Assembly (NCBI RefSeq): GCF_008830185.1
Contig: NZ_WAGX01000003.1
Span: forward strand, 218,534 to 282,533
DNA from: Candidatus Galacturonatibacter soehngenii
GTDB lineage: Bacteria; Bacillota; Clostridia; Lachnospirales; Lachnospiraceae
Direction of reading: 5' to 3'
Length of the DNA: 64,000 nucleotides
Below are positions 54,506 through 63,017 of the stretch, piece by piece (position 1 is the first letter of the stretch; each line of letters begins with the position of its first letter). Under the pieces are notes generated by a model, which saw only the letters and a program-made list of their open reading frames with translations, was not told where the DNA came from and did not search any database. The position numbers and the translations under genes are program-made.

Positions 54506-55865
54506 TACCTTATATTTAGAATGTTACAGTGGTATTAGTGGAGATATGATGGTTGCTGCATTACTTGATTTAGGAGCTGATGAAAAGATTTTACAGCAAG
54601 CACTCCTTAGCCTTAATGTAGATGGATTTCAGACCATTATATCAAGAGTTAAAAAGTCAGGAATTGATGCCTGTGATTTTCGTGTCCAATTAGAAGCAAA
54701 ATATGAAAATCATGATCATGATATGGAATTTCTTCATGGAGATCATTTTCACGAAAATGAAGATCATGAAGGGATTCATAAACACCATGAACACGAGCAT
54801 CATGGACACGAACACTATGAGCATGAGCATCATAAACACGAACATCATGGACACGAACACCATAGACACGAACATAACAAACACAAAAATCATTCACATG
54901 AACACAGAAATTTATCTGATATTTTGAATATCATTGAGAAAGCAGATATCAGTAGAAAAGCAAAAGAAACGGCAATTCGTATTTTTGAGATTATAGGAGA
55001 AGCAGAAGCAAAGGCACATGGTACAACGCTAGACCAAGTGCATTTTCATGAGGTAGGAGCAGTTGATTCCATTGTTGATATTGTATCGGTAGCAGTTTGC
55101 CTTGATAACTTAAACATTGAACAGGTGATTGTTCCAGTCTTATACGAGGGAAAAGGATTTGTACGTTGCCAACATGGAATGATGCCAATACCAGTACCAG
55201 CAGTGTCAAATATTGCAGCAAGTCATCAATTGACGCTTCATGTTACGAATACAGAAGGGGAGTTAATAACCCCAACTGGTGCGGCAATTGTGGCGGCAAT
55301 TAAAACCTCCAATCTATTACCAAAAGATTTTACAATTCTAAAGGTAGGTATTGGAGCGGGTAAGCGAACCTACGAAAGACCTAGTATGCTTCGAGCTATG
55401 TTAATTCAGGAAAATTTAAAGGAAAGTACTGCAATTATCAAATTAGAAAGCAATATTGATGATTGCAGTGGAGAAACACTTGGATTTGTAATGGAGCAAC
55501 TGTTTGAAGCAGGTGCATTGGATGTGTTTTACATTCCAATCTATATGAAAAAAAATCGTCCCGCTTATCAGCTGACTGTAATCTGCATGGAAGAAGATGT
55601 GAATACAATGGAACAAATTATATTTCATGAAACAACAACGATAGGAATTCGTAAAATCAGAATGGAGCGAACAATTCTAAAACGTGAAATTGTGAATATG
55701 GATACAAGTCTTGGCAAAGTGCAGGTAAAAGTCTGTGAACTTAATTCAGGAAAACGATATTATCCAGAATATAGCTGTGTCACAAGGTTATGCAAAGAAA
55801 AAAAGTTGCCCTATCAAGAAGTTTATCAAAGGATTCAAAGTGAGATAAAAAACGAAAGTCGTTAA
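54498..55865 (+). CDS. larC: Nickel insertion protein LarC, with a His-rich insert
   Basis: 455 residues, a single uninterrupted frame, whereas Lactiplantibacillus makes LarC through a frameshift. The N-terminal half starts LECYSGISGDMMVAALLDLGAD. Residues about 71-137 are an exceptional His/Glu/Lys-rich stretch that could store or deliver nickel, followed by HEVGAVDSIVDIV and ITPTGAAIVAAI. The C-terminal half contains SNIDDCSGETLGFVMEQLF and the CTP-dependent cyclometallase region. It inserts Ni into the pincer cofactor. The partner larB overlaps upstream. Confidence 0.95.
   Translation: MGNTLYLECYSGISGDMMVAALLDLGADEKILQQALLSLNVDGFQTIISRVKKSGIDACDFRVQLEAKYENHDHDMEFLHGDHFHENEDHEGIHKHHEHEHHGHEHYEHEHHKHEHHGHEHHRHEHNKHKNHSHEHRNLSDILNIIEKADISRKAKETAIRIFEIIGEAEAKAHGTTLDQVHFHEVGAVDSIVDIVSVAVCLDNLNIEQVIVPVLYEGKGFVRCQHGMMPIPVPAVSNIAASHQLTLHVTNTEGELITPTGAAIVAAIKTSNLLPKDFTILKVGIGAGKRTYERPSMLRAMLIQENLKESTAIIKLESNIDDCSGETLGFVMEQLFEAGALDVFYIPIYMKKNRPAYQLTVICMEEDVNTMEQIIFHETTTIGIRKIRMERTILKREIVNMDTSLGKVQVKVCELNSGKRYYPEYSCVTRLCKEKKLPYQEVYQRIQSEIKNESR
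54708..54909 (+). repeat. Imperfect tandem repeat coding for the LarC His-rich segment
   Basis: The DNA repeats units such as GAACATCATGGACAC and GAGCATCATAAACAC with point changes, coding HEHHGHEH-like strings. The repetition explains several long open frames on other strands here, which are not genes. The repeat number probably varies between strains through slippage. Confidence 0.8.
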
Positions 55866-55879
55866 AGGAAGGTGATTGC

Positions 55880-56266
55880 ATGAAAGAAAATGCTGTTAGT
55901 ACAATTGACGAATACATGTTACAATTTCCAATCGAAATTCAAACTATTTTAACAGAGCTTAGGGCATTTATAACAAAACTTGTTCCAGAGGCAACGCAGA
56001 AAATAAGTTACCAAATGCCAACATTTTATCTTTATGGGAATCTGGTACATTTTGCGGCTCATAAGAATCACATTGGATTTTATCCTGCACCATCAGCAAT
56101 CGAGGCATTTCAAGAAGAATTATCAAAGTATAAGTGGGCAAAAGGCTCTGTACAATTCCCTTTGAAGGAACCAATGCCGTATGATTTAATTAAAAAAATG
56201 GTTTTGTTTCGAGTAGAAGAAAATACAAATAAATATAATGCAAAGCAAAATCAAAAGAAAAAATAA
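55880..56266 (+). CDS. DUF1801-family protein (YdhG-like)
   Basis: 128 residues. The family pattern is clear: STIDEYMLQFPIEIQTILTE, then ISYQMPTFYLYGNLVHFAAHKNHIGFYP and KGSVQFPLKEPMPYDLI. Relatives are small cytoplasmic proteins, some proposed to act in iron delivery, but the function is not settled. It follows larC by 14 nt with AAGGAAGGTG upstream, so it is probably in the larBC transcript. Confidence 0.88.
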   Translation: MKENAVSTIDEYMLQFPIEIQTILTELRAFITKLVPEATQKISYQMPTFYLYGNLVHFAAHKNHIGFYPAPSAIEAFQEELSKYKWAKGSVQFPLKEPMPYDLIKKMVLFRVEENTNKYNAKQNQKKK

Positions 56267-56310
56267 GTAATGCCTTAATAAATTGATAATATAGAAAGAG
56301 TTTGCCATAG

Positions 56311-56354
56311 AAAAAATGAGACGGTATGCTTGGAAGCAAATCGTCTCATTTTTT
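56311..56354. terminator. Bidirectional terminator after the DUF1801 gene
   Basis: AAAAAATGAGACG (56311-56323) pairs with CGTCTCATTTTTT (56342-56354), with a small GCTT/GC inner stem. It lies between converging genes ending at 56266 (+) and 56370 (-). Confidence 0.9.
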
Positions 56355-56369
56355 GTATTTCTTTTGATT

Positions 56370-57344
56370 TTAACCAGAAGAGCCACTAATTGTAGAATTA
56401 TTTAATAGGATATTATCGTTAATCAGATCATATTCATATGTCCCAGACACTTCCTTGTCTCCATCTCTTGCTATAAAGCGATAGTCCACGCAAATGGTTG
56501 AGTCATTCACCCAATCAACTGCTTTGAAGTAAGGGTCCAAACGGTTGGTGTCTGGCTGTGAAGTAGTATCAAGAAGTGCAGAAATGGCGTTTAAATCCGG
56601 TAACTTGATGACATTTCCATTTTCAGCATCTACAATAAAGCTTTCTCCCCAGGTTCTTGCCTCCACGCATATGGCAACGTACTTGCTGTTATCACTCCAA
56701 AGGAATTGGGCACTGTAATACCCATCCTCATTCCATACGGTCGCGCCATCTGAATTGCGGATTATACACAAACCATCATAGGGATACTCTCCGGCTGCAG
56801 TGACATTCGTGTTCGCTCCATATGCTTTGGCGGTATAAGCTCCATTTGGGGAGTCTACAAGTAGAGTATCCTTAGCAGTTTTAGTAGCATGATTGTTAAG
56901 AGCCACACTATAGATATTATATAAGGCAACGTTTGTGTCCTCGTTCGTTCTATAGATATCCGCATACGGCATCTCGATATAGTATGTGTTTCCTTCCTTA
57001 TATAGATACAGTATCGTTTGTTCTTCTGGATGTTTTAGTCTGATAGCAAGATAATTGCTTTGTGTGGGATAATCGTTTACAGAGAAGTTCAGCGTTTTTC
57101 TTGTCTGGGAAAGAACGGACAAAGCAGTATTAATCTCATCTCTATCGCTTATCATCACTTGACCAAGGCTTTCATGGTCGGTAATTTGCTCCATTTCTAT
57201 AGATAATACAGAGCTTGCATTTGGAAGTTCTAGTGCTTTAGCTTGGGTTGTCAGTAGAAATATAGTGACAACGAAACCAATGATAAGCACAGGAAGAATT
57301 ATTACAAATGCGGATTTTTTATACGGGGTAGAATATTCATACAA
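56370..57344 (-). CDS. Membrane-anchored protein of unknown function, DUF5301-like
   Basis: About 324 residues. One membrane helix lies near the N-terminus, followed by SSVLSIEMEQITDHESLGQVMISD and LSQTRKTLNFSVNDYP, which resemble DUF5301, a domain sometimes found at the end of BlaR1-like M56 proteins. The C-terminal part (YSAQFLWSDNSKYVAICVEA onward) looks like a beta-propeller or WD-like blade set. The start is probably TTG 57342-57344, since AAGGAGG (57350-57356) is 5 nt away; an in-frame TTG at 57374 is an alternative. No protease domain is present. Divergent from a beta-lactamase gene. Confidence 0.65.
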   Translation of the reverse strand: MYEYSTPYKKSAFVIILPVLIIGFVVTIFLLTTQAKALELPNASSVLSIEMEQITDHESLGQVMISDRDEINTALSVLSQTRKTLNFSVNDYPTQSNYLAIRLKHPEEQTILYLYKEGNTYYIEMPYADIYRTNEDTNVALYNIYSVALNNHATKTAKDTLLVDSPNGAYTAKAYGANTNVTAAGEYPYDGLCIIRNSDGATVWNEDGYYSAQFLWSDNSKYVAICVEARTWGESFIVDAENGNVIKLPDLNAISALLDTTSQPDTNRLDPYFKAVDWVNDSTICVDYRFIARDGDKEVSGTYEYDLINDNILLNNSTISGSSG

Positions 57345-57421
57345 TAGGACCTCCTTAGGCATTTTGCCGAACAACCACTGGTATTGTTAAATGTATTTAA
57401 TAAAAACATAGTCGATTTATT

Positions 57422-57463
57422 TAGACTAAAATAAGTCTAGCATGAATTGATTCAGACTGTCAA
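57422..57463 (-). promoter_or_regulatory. Promoter and palindrome of the DUF5301-like gene
   Basis: On the minus strand TTGACA (complement 57458-57463), an 18-nt spacer and TAGACT (57434-57439). The -10 is one arm of an inverted repeat, TAGACT (57422-57427) and AGTCTA (57434-57439), so a repressor bound there would block transcription. Confidence 0.6.
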
Positions 57464-57642
57464 TAACATAAAATAGTTGAAAATCTGGTTATGTATTTCT
57501 TGATAGAGTCAATGTGAATGGCAAGGGATTTTTAAGTTAAAGGGTGTTGTAGGTTTCGATTAATAAGTATATAATGAGTGTGACAAAAAGTAGCATGAGA
57601 AAGACGAATAGTCAAAATTCTAAAAATGGAAGGGGAGAAACC

Positions 57643-58629
57643 ATGATAAGGGGAGCATTTATTCATTTTTCTAAAGTTGTTCTGATTCTTTTTATGAGTT
57701 GTTGCGTCACGGGGTGTGCAAATGAAGGAAATATAAAAGCTAATAAAGAGATAGAAAACAAAAAAGAAGAAACGCTAGCCAAGTCTGATTTATCAGTAAA
57801 AGACTTACAAAAGGAAGAAACAAACAAAGAGGAATTGTTAGTAGAAGAGATGATATTGCAGGAATTCTCCACAGTGGAGGAAGTTAATTTTAGTGAGTAT
57901 TTTGATGAAATAACAGGATGTGCTGTATTTTACAATGATGCGACACATGAATTACAAGTCTATAACAAAGACTTATGTGAGATACAGACCTCACCTTGTT
58001 CCACATTTAAGATTATTTCCACACTTATGGGCTTAGAAAATAAAGTAGTGGATGTGGATACAACAATGGGCTATAATGGGACTATTTATCCAATAGAAAC
58101 TTGGAATAAAGATCTTACTTTAGGAGAGGCTTTTTCGGCATCTTGTGTCTGGTATTATAGAAAGCTAATCGATAAAGTAGGTCCAGATGAGGTTCAAAAA
58201 TATCTAGAACAATTACAATATGGGAATAAGGACATAAGTGAATGGAATGGAAGTAGTGTTAATTCTTTGCCTGAGTTAAGTGGATTTTGGCTTGGATCTT
58301 CTTTAAAAATCTCACCAATGGAACAAGTAGCGATATTAGCCAATATCTTTGAAGGAAGAACAGCATTTGCAAAAGATAAAATTGATATTTTAAAAGATAT
58401 TATGTTGGTTGAATCAAATGATATGGTAAAGATATATGGAAAAACTGGAACGGGAAAAGACTTAGCCACAGGAAAGAATAATAATGCGTGGTTCGTTGGT
58501 ATGGCAGAAACAAAAGATGATGTGTATTATTTTGCTATTCGATTGGATGAAAGTAAAAGCCAAGACTTAGTCAGTGCTAAGGCGAAAGAAATTGCATTTT
58601 CATTGATAGAAAATTATTATATACAGTAA
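57643..58629 (+). CDS. Class D beta-lactamase-family lipoprotein
   Basis: About 328 residues from MIRGAFIHFS. The lipobox VTGC (Cys25) is followed by a charged linker and a penicillin-binding domain with all class D motifs: STFK (Ser120, Lys123), SCV (167-169), YGN (192-194) and KTG (266-268). It could hydrolyse beta-lactams, or serve as a sensor like the BlaR C-terminal domain; the intact YGN favours an enzyme. I choose the ATG at 57643, preceded by AAGGGGAG, over 57574. It has no adjacent blaI. Confidence 0.88.
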   Translation: MIRGAFIHFSKVVLILFMSCCVTGCANEGNIKANKEIENKKEETLAKSDLSVKDLQKEETNKEELLVEEMILQEFSTVEEVNFSEYFDEITGCAVFYNDATHELQVYNKDLCEIQTSPCSTFKIISTLMGLENKVVDVDTTMGYNGTIYPIETWNKDLTLGEAFSASCVWYYRKLIDKVGPDEVQKYLEQLQYGNKDISEWNGSSVNSLPELSGFWLGSSLKISPMEQVAILANIFEGRTAFAKDKIDILKDIMLVESNDMVKIYGKTGTGKDLATGKNNNAWFVGMAETKDDVYYFAIRLDESKSQDLVSAKAKEIAFSLIENYYIQ

Positions 58630-59017
58630 TTTTTATCTAGAATTATTTCAATGGAACCTAGCTATACGATATAAGCTTACCTTCTAATTCGGATTTTAGT
58701 TTTATAGATAAAGCAAATGAATATGAAATTGAAGTATGCCTCTAATTTTTATTGACTGAATGGCAATCCGTAAAATATATTAAAGGATGTAAGCATAGAA
58801 AAAAATACTTTTTAGCTCAGATGCAGATGTATATTCATATTGCTGATTTTATATCTGTATCTGAATATACAATCAGCAATAACGAGTAGGGACATTACAT
58901 CTTTTTCAATGCTAGATTGCATTAATCTTTTACTTATATTTCATATCGGAAATGGGACTATAGTCCGTAGACTTAAAAAATATTTTTTTCATAATGTATA
59001 TAGCGAGGTGATAAATA
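58630..59017. other. Intergenic region before the XRE gene
   Basis: 388 nt without a convincing gene. The main feature is the interleaved inverted-repeat block at 58829-58881. An open frame at 58840-59052 has no ribosome site and an unlikely composition. GAGGTG near 59005 is the ribosome site of the XRE gene. Confidence 0.45.
58829..58881. repeat. Interleaved inverted repeats (A-B-A'-B' order)
   Basis: GTATATTCA (58829-58837) is complementary to TGAATATAC (58862-58870), and TATTGCTGATT (58838-58848) to AATCAGCAATA (58871-58881). Both pairings are perfect. The arms abut with no spacer, so both stems cannot easily form at once; two alternative hairpins, or protein-binding sites on DNA, are the options. 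Confidence 0.7.
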
Positions 59018-59245
59018 TTGGAATTAAAAGAGGCAATTTCCATCGTTATTAAACAGGAGAGAAAAAAAATTGGCATGTCACAGGAAGAACTAGCACACTT
59101 ATGTAACATTGATAGAACGTATATCAGTCTGTTAGAAAGAAAGAAAAGAAGGCCAACACTTGATGTTATTTTTCGGATTAGCTATTCCTTCCATATTAAG
59201 CCAAGTACTTTCGTAAAAATGCTTGAGGATACGATGCATCTTTAG
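59018..59245 (+). CDS. Small XRE-family transcriptional regulator
   Basis: 75 residues, almost only a helix-turn-helix: LKEAISIVIKQERKKIGMSQ, EELAHLCNIDRTYISLLERK and RRPTLDVIFRISYSF. It starts with TTG at 59018, about 8 nt after GAGGTG. Such minimal regulators often control a neighbouring gene; the interleaved repeats upstream (58829-58881) could be its site. No partner gene is evident. Confidence 0.85.
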   Translation: MELKEAISIVIKQERKKIGMSQEELAHLCNIDRTYISLLERKKRRPTLDVIFRISYSFHIKPSTFVKMLEDTMHL

Positions 59246-59270
59246 TTACATAAAGAATTTGAATGTAATT

Positions 59271-59313
59271 AAAAAAAGAGAACAAGGATATATTACACAA
59301 AATCCTTGTTCTC
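59271..59313 (-). terminator. Terminator of the pduS-pduT pair (minus strand)
   Basis: GAGAACAAGGAT (59278-59289) pairs perfectly with ATCCTTGTTCTC (59302-59313). On the minus strand it is followed by seven T (complement of 59271-59277), so it ends the leftward microcompartment transcript. Confidence 0.9.
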
Positions 59314-59344
59314 ACCTTACAAAAAAAGTCAATCTTCATTTCTT

Positions 59345-59884
59345 TTACATTAAAGATTCATATAGTTTATCAAGTGGCCTAGGAATAACGACGCTATGAA
59401 CCATTAGCTCACTTGCAGCTTCAGCAGCTTTAATTGCCTCTGTAATTGCACTTACATCACCGCTCATTGTGACAAATCCTTTTCCGCCTATGGCAAAGCC
59501 AGTACGAACTTCTATTAGATTAATCGCAGCAGCCTTTGCCGCAGTGTCAGCAGCCACAATAGCTGATGCAACTGAGTAAAATTCAATCACACCAATAGCA
59601 CCTTCCGTAGGAACCTGTGAGGTACTACTGATTGCTGGCATCAGTTGCTCGCTGACATTCGCAATTAATAATTTATCCACCAAAAACTGTGCGGCTACTT
59701 CTTCGCCAACTTTCATTGCAGCCTCAACACTTCCAGTATCACCACCAATAATTACCATATATTTTCCAGGACAGATAGTTGATGCTCTAAGTAGCTCCAC
59801 ATCCGCAGACTTTATCATTGAATCACAAGTTTCAATTCCTTTTGCTATACTAGATAGCTCTATCATCCCAACTGAATTTCCCAT
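59345..59884 (-). CDS. pduT: Bacterial microcompartment shell protein, PduT type (tandem BMC)
   Basis: 179 residues in two BMC domains (about 1-90, starting GMIELSSIAKGIETCD, and about 95-175, starting GAIGVIEFYSVASAIVAAD). Such pseudohexameric trimers sit in the shell; PduT binds a [4Fe-4S] cluster at its central pore through a Cys at position 38. Cys38 is present here in STICPGKY, so the cluster is likely retained. The gene follows pduS by 15 nt, and no other shell or enzyme genes are near. Confidence 0.94.
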   Translation of the reverse strand: MGNSVGMIELSSIAKGIETCDSMIKSADVELLRASTICPGKYMVIIGGDTGSVEAAMKVGEEVAAQFLVDKLLIANVSEQLMPAISSTSQVPTEGAIGVIEFYSVASAIVAADTAAKAAAINLIEVRTGFAIGGKGFVTMSGDVSAITEAIKAAEAASELMVHSVVIPRPLDKLYESLM

Positions 59885-59899
59885 TCTTTTATTCCTCCA

Positions 59900-61249
59900 T
59901 TAGTTTAAAGTTATTCGAATACCAGTCTGTGTGACCTCTTTTACGGTACCATTTACACTTGCATGAATATTTGTTGATAACCCAGTGTCATCTGCACTTC
60001 CAATCAACTCTCCTATATGCACATAATCGCCTGTGGCTTTGATTGCAATAGCAGGTTTTCCAATATGTTGAGACAAAGGAATGAAAACTTCATCAGGAGT
60101 TAATTCAATACAAGTATGAGCATGTAATCCATTGTATTTACCAAGATTAAGTCTGGCAATCAGGCGGTCTGTTGGAACCTTACTAACATCTACACTAGCT
60201 CTGGCTACAGGGTTTACATTCTTGTCTACCATGATACCCTTTTCACGGAGCTTACCTTTCATATATTGATTCACTCTTCTTGGAGAAAGTCCCATTGGAC
60301 ATGAAAACATTTCACAAAGTCCACAATCACAGCAATTTACAGCATCACCGAAACTTTTAATAAATTCTTCATTTATTTTGATTGAATTTTCTCTCCAAAC
60401 ATTTCTCATCACCAAATGAGGTTTGATTTGGTGGCCAATTTGATATCTTGGACATAGGTCAGTACACATACGACATTGAATGCATGCACTTCTTGTTTGA
60501 TGTTTGATTCTATCAATTGTTACTTTAGAGCGTTTGATTAAGTAGTGATCTTTAGGTAATACGATGATATTACCAGTTGTCTTAGTAACATACTGCTGAT
60601 CAATCAGGGTATCATCTGAAAAAACGCGACCCATCATTGGACCACCAAGAATAATAGCGTAGTCAGTAATCCTTGGATTTGCAGCTTGAATACAAGAACG
60701 TATCGAAGTACCAAGCGGAACTTTAAGCATGATTGGTTCTGCCACTTCACCTACCACAGATAGATACTTATCTGTAACCATCTTTTGCTTGGATACTGCT
60801 TCATAGATTCCAATAACAGTACCAACATTATCGACTACAGAACCAACTTCAATTGGAATTCCTCTTTCAGGAATGCTTTTTCCTGTTACTTGCTGCACAA
60901 TGATTTGTTCATCCCCAGCAGGATAGAAGGTTCTCATCTCAAAGATTTCAATTTCTGCATTATTTCTTTCAATTGCAACTTTTAATGCAGCGATTTCAGT
61001 TTTATATTTTCCCTTTAATGCGATTACAGATTTACTAGCTCCTAAATGATTCGAAATAATCATAATTCCCTTGATGAGTTCGTCTGCAAAGGTTCTGCAT
61101 AAATATTTATCTGTTTCAATCAATGGCTCACATTCTGCTGCATTGACAATAAAATACTCCGCTTTTGTATTTAACTTAATATGTGTAGGAAATCCTGCAC
61201 CGCCAGCCCCGACAATACCAGCTTCTTTAATTGTTTCAATCAAATTCAT
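59900..61249 (-). CDS. pduS: Microcompartment-associated flavo-iron-sulfur oxidoreductase, PduS type
   Basis: 449 residues, RnfC-like. The N-terminus has GIVGAGGAGFPTHIKL (11-26) for FMN/NADH binding, a SLBB-like region follows (VGEVAEPIMLKVPLG), then two [4Fe-4S] motifs: Cys256/259/262/266 and Cys306/309/312/317. In Pdu systems PduS reduces cobalamin or passes electrons across the shell with PduT, whose gene is next. The ATG is preceded by a GGAATGGAG site. This electron-transfer pair stands without its metabolic enzymes. Confidence 0.94.
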   Translation of the reverse strand: MNLIETIKEAGIVGAGGAGFPTHIKLNTKAEYFIVNAAECEPLIETDKYLCRTFADELIKGIMIISNHLGASKSVIALKGKYKTEIAALKVAIERNNAEIEIFEMRTFYPAGDEQIIVQQVTGKSIPERGIPIEVGSVVDNVGTVIGIYEAVSKQKMVTDKYLSVVGEVAEPIMLKVPLGTSIRSCIQAANPRITDYAIILGGPMMGRVFSDDTLIDQQYVTKTTGNIIVLPKDHYLIKRSKVTIDRIKHQTRSACIQCRMCTDLCPRYQIGHQIKPHLVMRNVWRENSIKINEEFIKSFGDAVNCCDCGLCEMFSCPMGLSPRRVNQYMKGKLREKGIMVDKNVNPVARASVDVSKVPTDRLIARLNLGKYNGLHAHTCIELTPDEVFIPLSQHIGKPAIAIKATGDYVHIGELIGSADDTGLSTNIHASVNGTVKEVTQTGIRITLN

Positions 61250-61535
61250 AGTTGGTCTCCATTCCTTGCGTATTTAAGTGTTATCACTCACTTATGATTC
61301 ATTTGATACAGCTACTTATCTAAAATGACGCTCATAGATACGATTGCATTGATAAATATACTACGAAAAACAACTGATTTCTAGTATAAAGTACAACTAA
61401 AACCAAATAAAACAATGAAAACATAATATAAAAAGTTGTTGCTTTTTCTGTTATTTGATTATAAGTTATCTCAAAATGACGAATTTGTCAAGATTTCAAG
61501 CTCACTTTTTCCACAAAGAATGTAAAAAAATTAAC
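61250..61535. other. Upstream region of pduS
   Basis: It should contain the pduS promoter, on the minus strand, but no consensus pair is clear. TAAGTG (61275-61280) and CACTTA (61289-61294) form a 6+8+6 inverted repeat just upstream of the gene, possibly a site for the AraC regulator encoded next. Confidence 0.4.
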
Positions 61536-61559
61536 AAAAAAGTAACCGTGTGGTTACTT
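61536..61559 (-). terminator. Terminator of the AraC regulator gene (minus strand)
   Basis: AAGTAACC (61540-61547) pairs with GGTTACTT (61552-61559), and on the minus strand the stem is followed by a T run (complement of the A run before 61541). It begins right after the stop codon. The same stem occurs upstream of the gene at 62797-62826. Confidence 0.85.
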
Positions 61560-62672
61560 CTATAAATTAGGAAAAAAGGAATTCTCCTTCGTATGTTGTT
61601 TTTTATATTGCTGTGGGGACATATCGTATTCGGAACGAAAGACTCTTGAAAAATGATCTGCTGAATTATATCCAATGAGATCAGCAATTTCTCCAATCTT
61701 TAGGTCTGTTGTTTTTAAGTATTCCAAAGCTTCTGATAATCTAAGTTTTTTAATTAAATCTGTGTATGTATAACCTGTGTTTTGACGAATCAAGGTACTA
61801 AGATGCGGTTCGCTATAAGCAAATATTTCTGCAAGTGAAGCGAGGGTAAGTGTTTGATAATTATGTTGTATATATTGTAACAGTAATGAAAAATCAGTTC
61901 CCATTTGATAATTATAATGCAATATGGTATCATCATAGTTTCGTAAGATTGTTAAAAAGAATAAATTCAACCAATTAATACAAGCGTTGTTGCTATAACT
62001 ATCTATTTGGTTCGATTCAATTAATAAATTTCTAGTGATTTTGTTAAGACAATTCTCATCCGAAATATAAAACGATAAATAATGATAGGAAGTACTTTCT
62101 TGTAATATCGTTTTAAAATAAAAATATAATAGATTATCGAAGAGTAAGGTGAAAAAGGTAGAATGAAAGATACTGTTTTGCAGCATGATGGTATAGACGG
62201 TTGCTTCTTCCTTTGGAGTGATTTCATGCTCACTGAATGGAGGAATGATAAATATCTCCCCTTTTTCCATCACTTTTTTTGTATTTTTAAACACAAAATC
62301 ACATTTCCCATTTGCCACATAGTTAATTTCATAATAATTATGTGTATGAGATGTTGTTTTAATATAGTTAGGATGCTTAATGGTTAAAACATCCTTTGTT
62401 TTAGAAAGAAAAAAAGATTCTTGTACTTTAAACTCATTAGAATCTTGTAAAGTAAGCGTTAAAGTAATAGAGTCTATCATGTCATCAAATTCTTCATTTG
62501 ACATATCGTCGTTATATGGCGTAGATAATTTAAAAGGAGCATACGTATGTTTTAATACACCCTTATCAAGTAAATGATTTGTAATTTCATTTAAAGATAG
62601 TAGCGTAGCGTTTTTGTGGTAATATTCTTTTGTGTATGTTTGAAATTCTTTGTAAGTAATATAGTATGGCAT
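61560..62672 (-). CDS. AraC-family regulator with N-terminal cupin domain
   Basis: About 370 residues from MPYYITYKEF. A cupin-like sensory region is visible in the middle (HTHNYYEINYVANGKCDFVF, GEIFIIPPFSEHEITP), then a C-terminal AraC domain with LASLAEIFAYSEPHLSTLI and IGEIADLIGYNSADHFSRVF. I choose the ATG at 62672, preceded by GGAGGAAAGG, over an in-frame codon at 62735. Such regulators often control sugar or polyol use, and the neighbouring pduS-pduT pair is a natural target, though a terminator separates them. Confidence 0.92.
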   Translation of the reverse strand: MPYYITYKEFQTYTKEYYHKNATLLSLNEITNHLLDKGVLKHTYAPFKLSTPYNDDMSNEEFDDMIDSITLTLTLQDSNEFKVQESFFLSKTKDVLTIKHPNYIKTTSHTHNYYEINYVANGKCDFVFKNTKKVMEKGEIFIIPPFSEHEITPKEEATVYTIMLQNSIFHSTFFTLLFDNLLYFYFKTILQESTSYHYLSFYISDENCLNKITRNLLIESNQIDSYSNNACINWLNLFFLTILRNYDDTILHYNYQMGTDFSLLLQYIQHNYQTLTLASLAEIFAYSEPHLSTLIRQNTGYTYTDLIKKLRLSEALEYLKTTDLKIGEIADLIGYNSADHFSRVFRSEYDMSPQQYKKQHTKENSFFPNL

Positions 62673-62796
62673 GTCCTTTCCTCCAAATATGGCAAAGTGA
62701 AAAACAATCTGTAGGTAATAGGATAAGTATAACAAAGAATGTGGATTAATTCAAGAATCATGAGGATTTTACATGGTGAGTTCTTTCCTATTGTAT

Positions 62797-62826
62797 AAAA
62801 AAAAGTAACCATGACGGTTACTTTTT
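62797..62826. terminator. Hairpin with A/T flanks upstream of the AraC gene
   Basis: AAAAGTAACC (62801-62810) pairs with GGTTACTTTT (62816-62825), loop ATGAC, with A and T runs on either side. It could stop transcription in either direction, but no plus-strand gene ends before it. Its stem equals that of the terminator at 61536-61559. Confidence 0.7.
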
Positions 62827-63017
62827 AGGGGGGAGGGAGTTTAAGGAAATTACATTTCCTTAAAAATATGAAAAAGATTATCTATATAAATAAGTGATTG
62901 GCTTTAACTTATGAACTAAGTATAAACTTAATTTGTGTAAAAAGCGTGATAAGAAATTGAATGAATTGTTAACGTTTCGAAACAAATCATGAATAGAATA
63001 TGAATAAAGTTTATTGT

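Noticed and set aside
54708..54909. Possible CRISPR-like array
   Set aside because: The repeats are codon-level, in frame within larC, and without unique spacers of constant size.
54649..54927. Several open frames on both strands in larC
   Set aside because: They arise from the His-codon repeat, which stays open in all frames; the encoded Met/Val/Phe strings are low-complexity.
58840..59052. 70-codon plus-strand frame before the XRE gene
   Set aside because: No ribosome site, it overlaps the interleaved repeats, and its composition is unlike the real genes.
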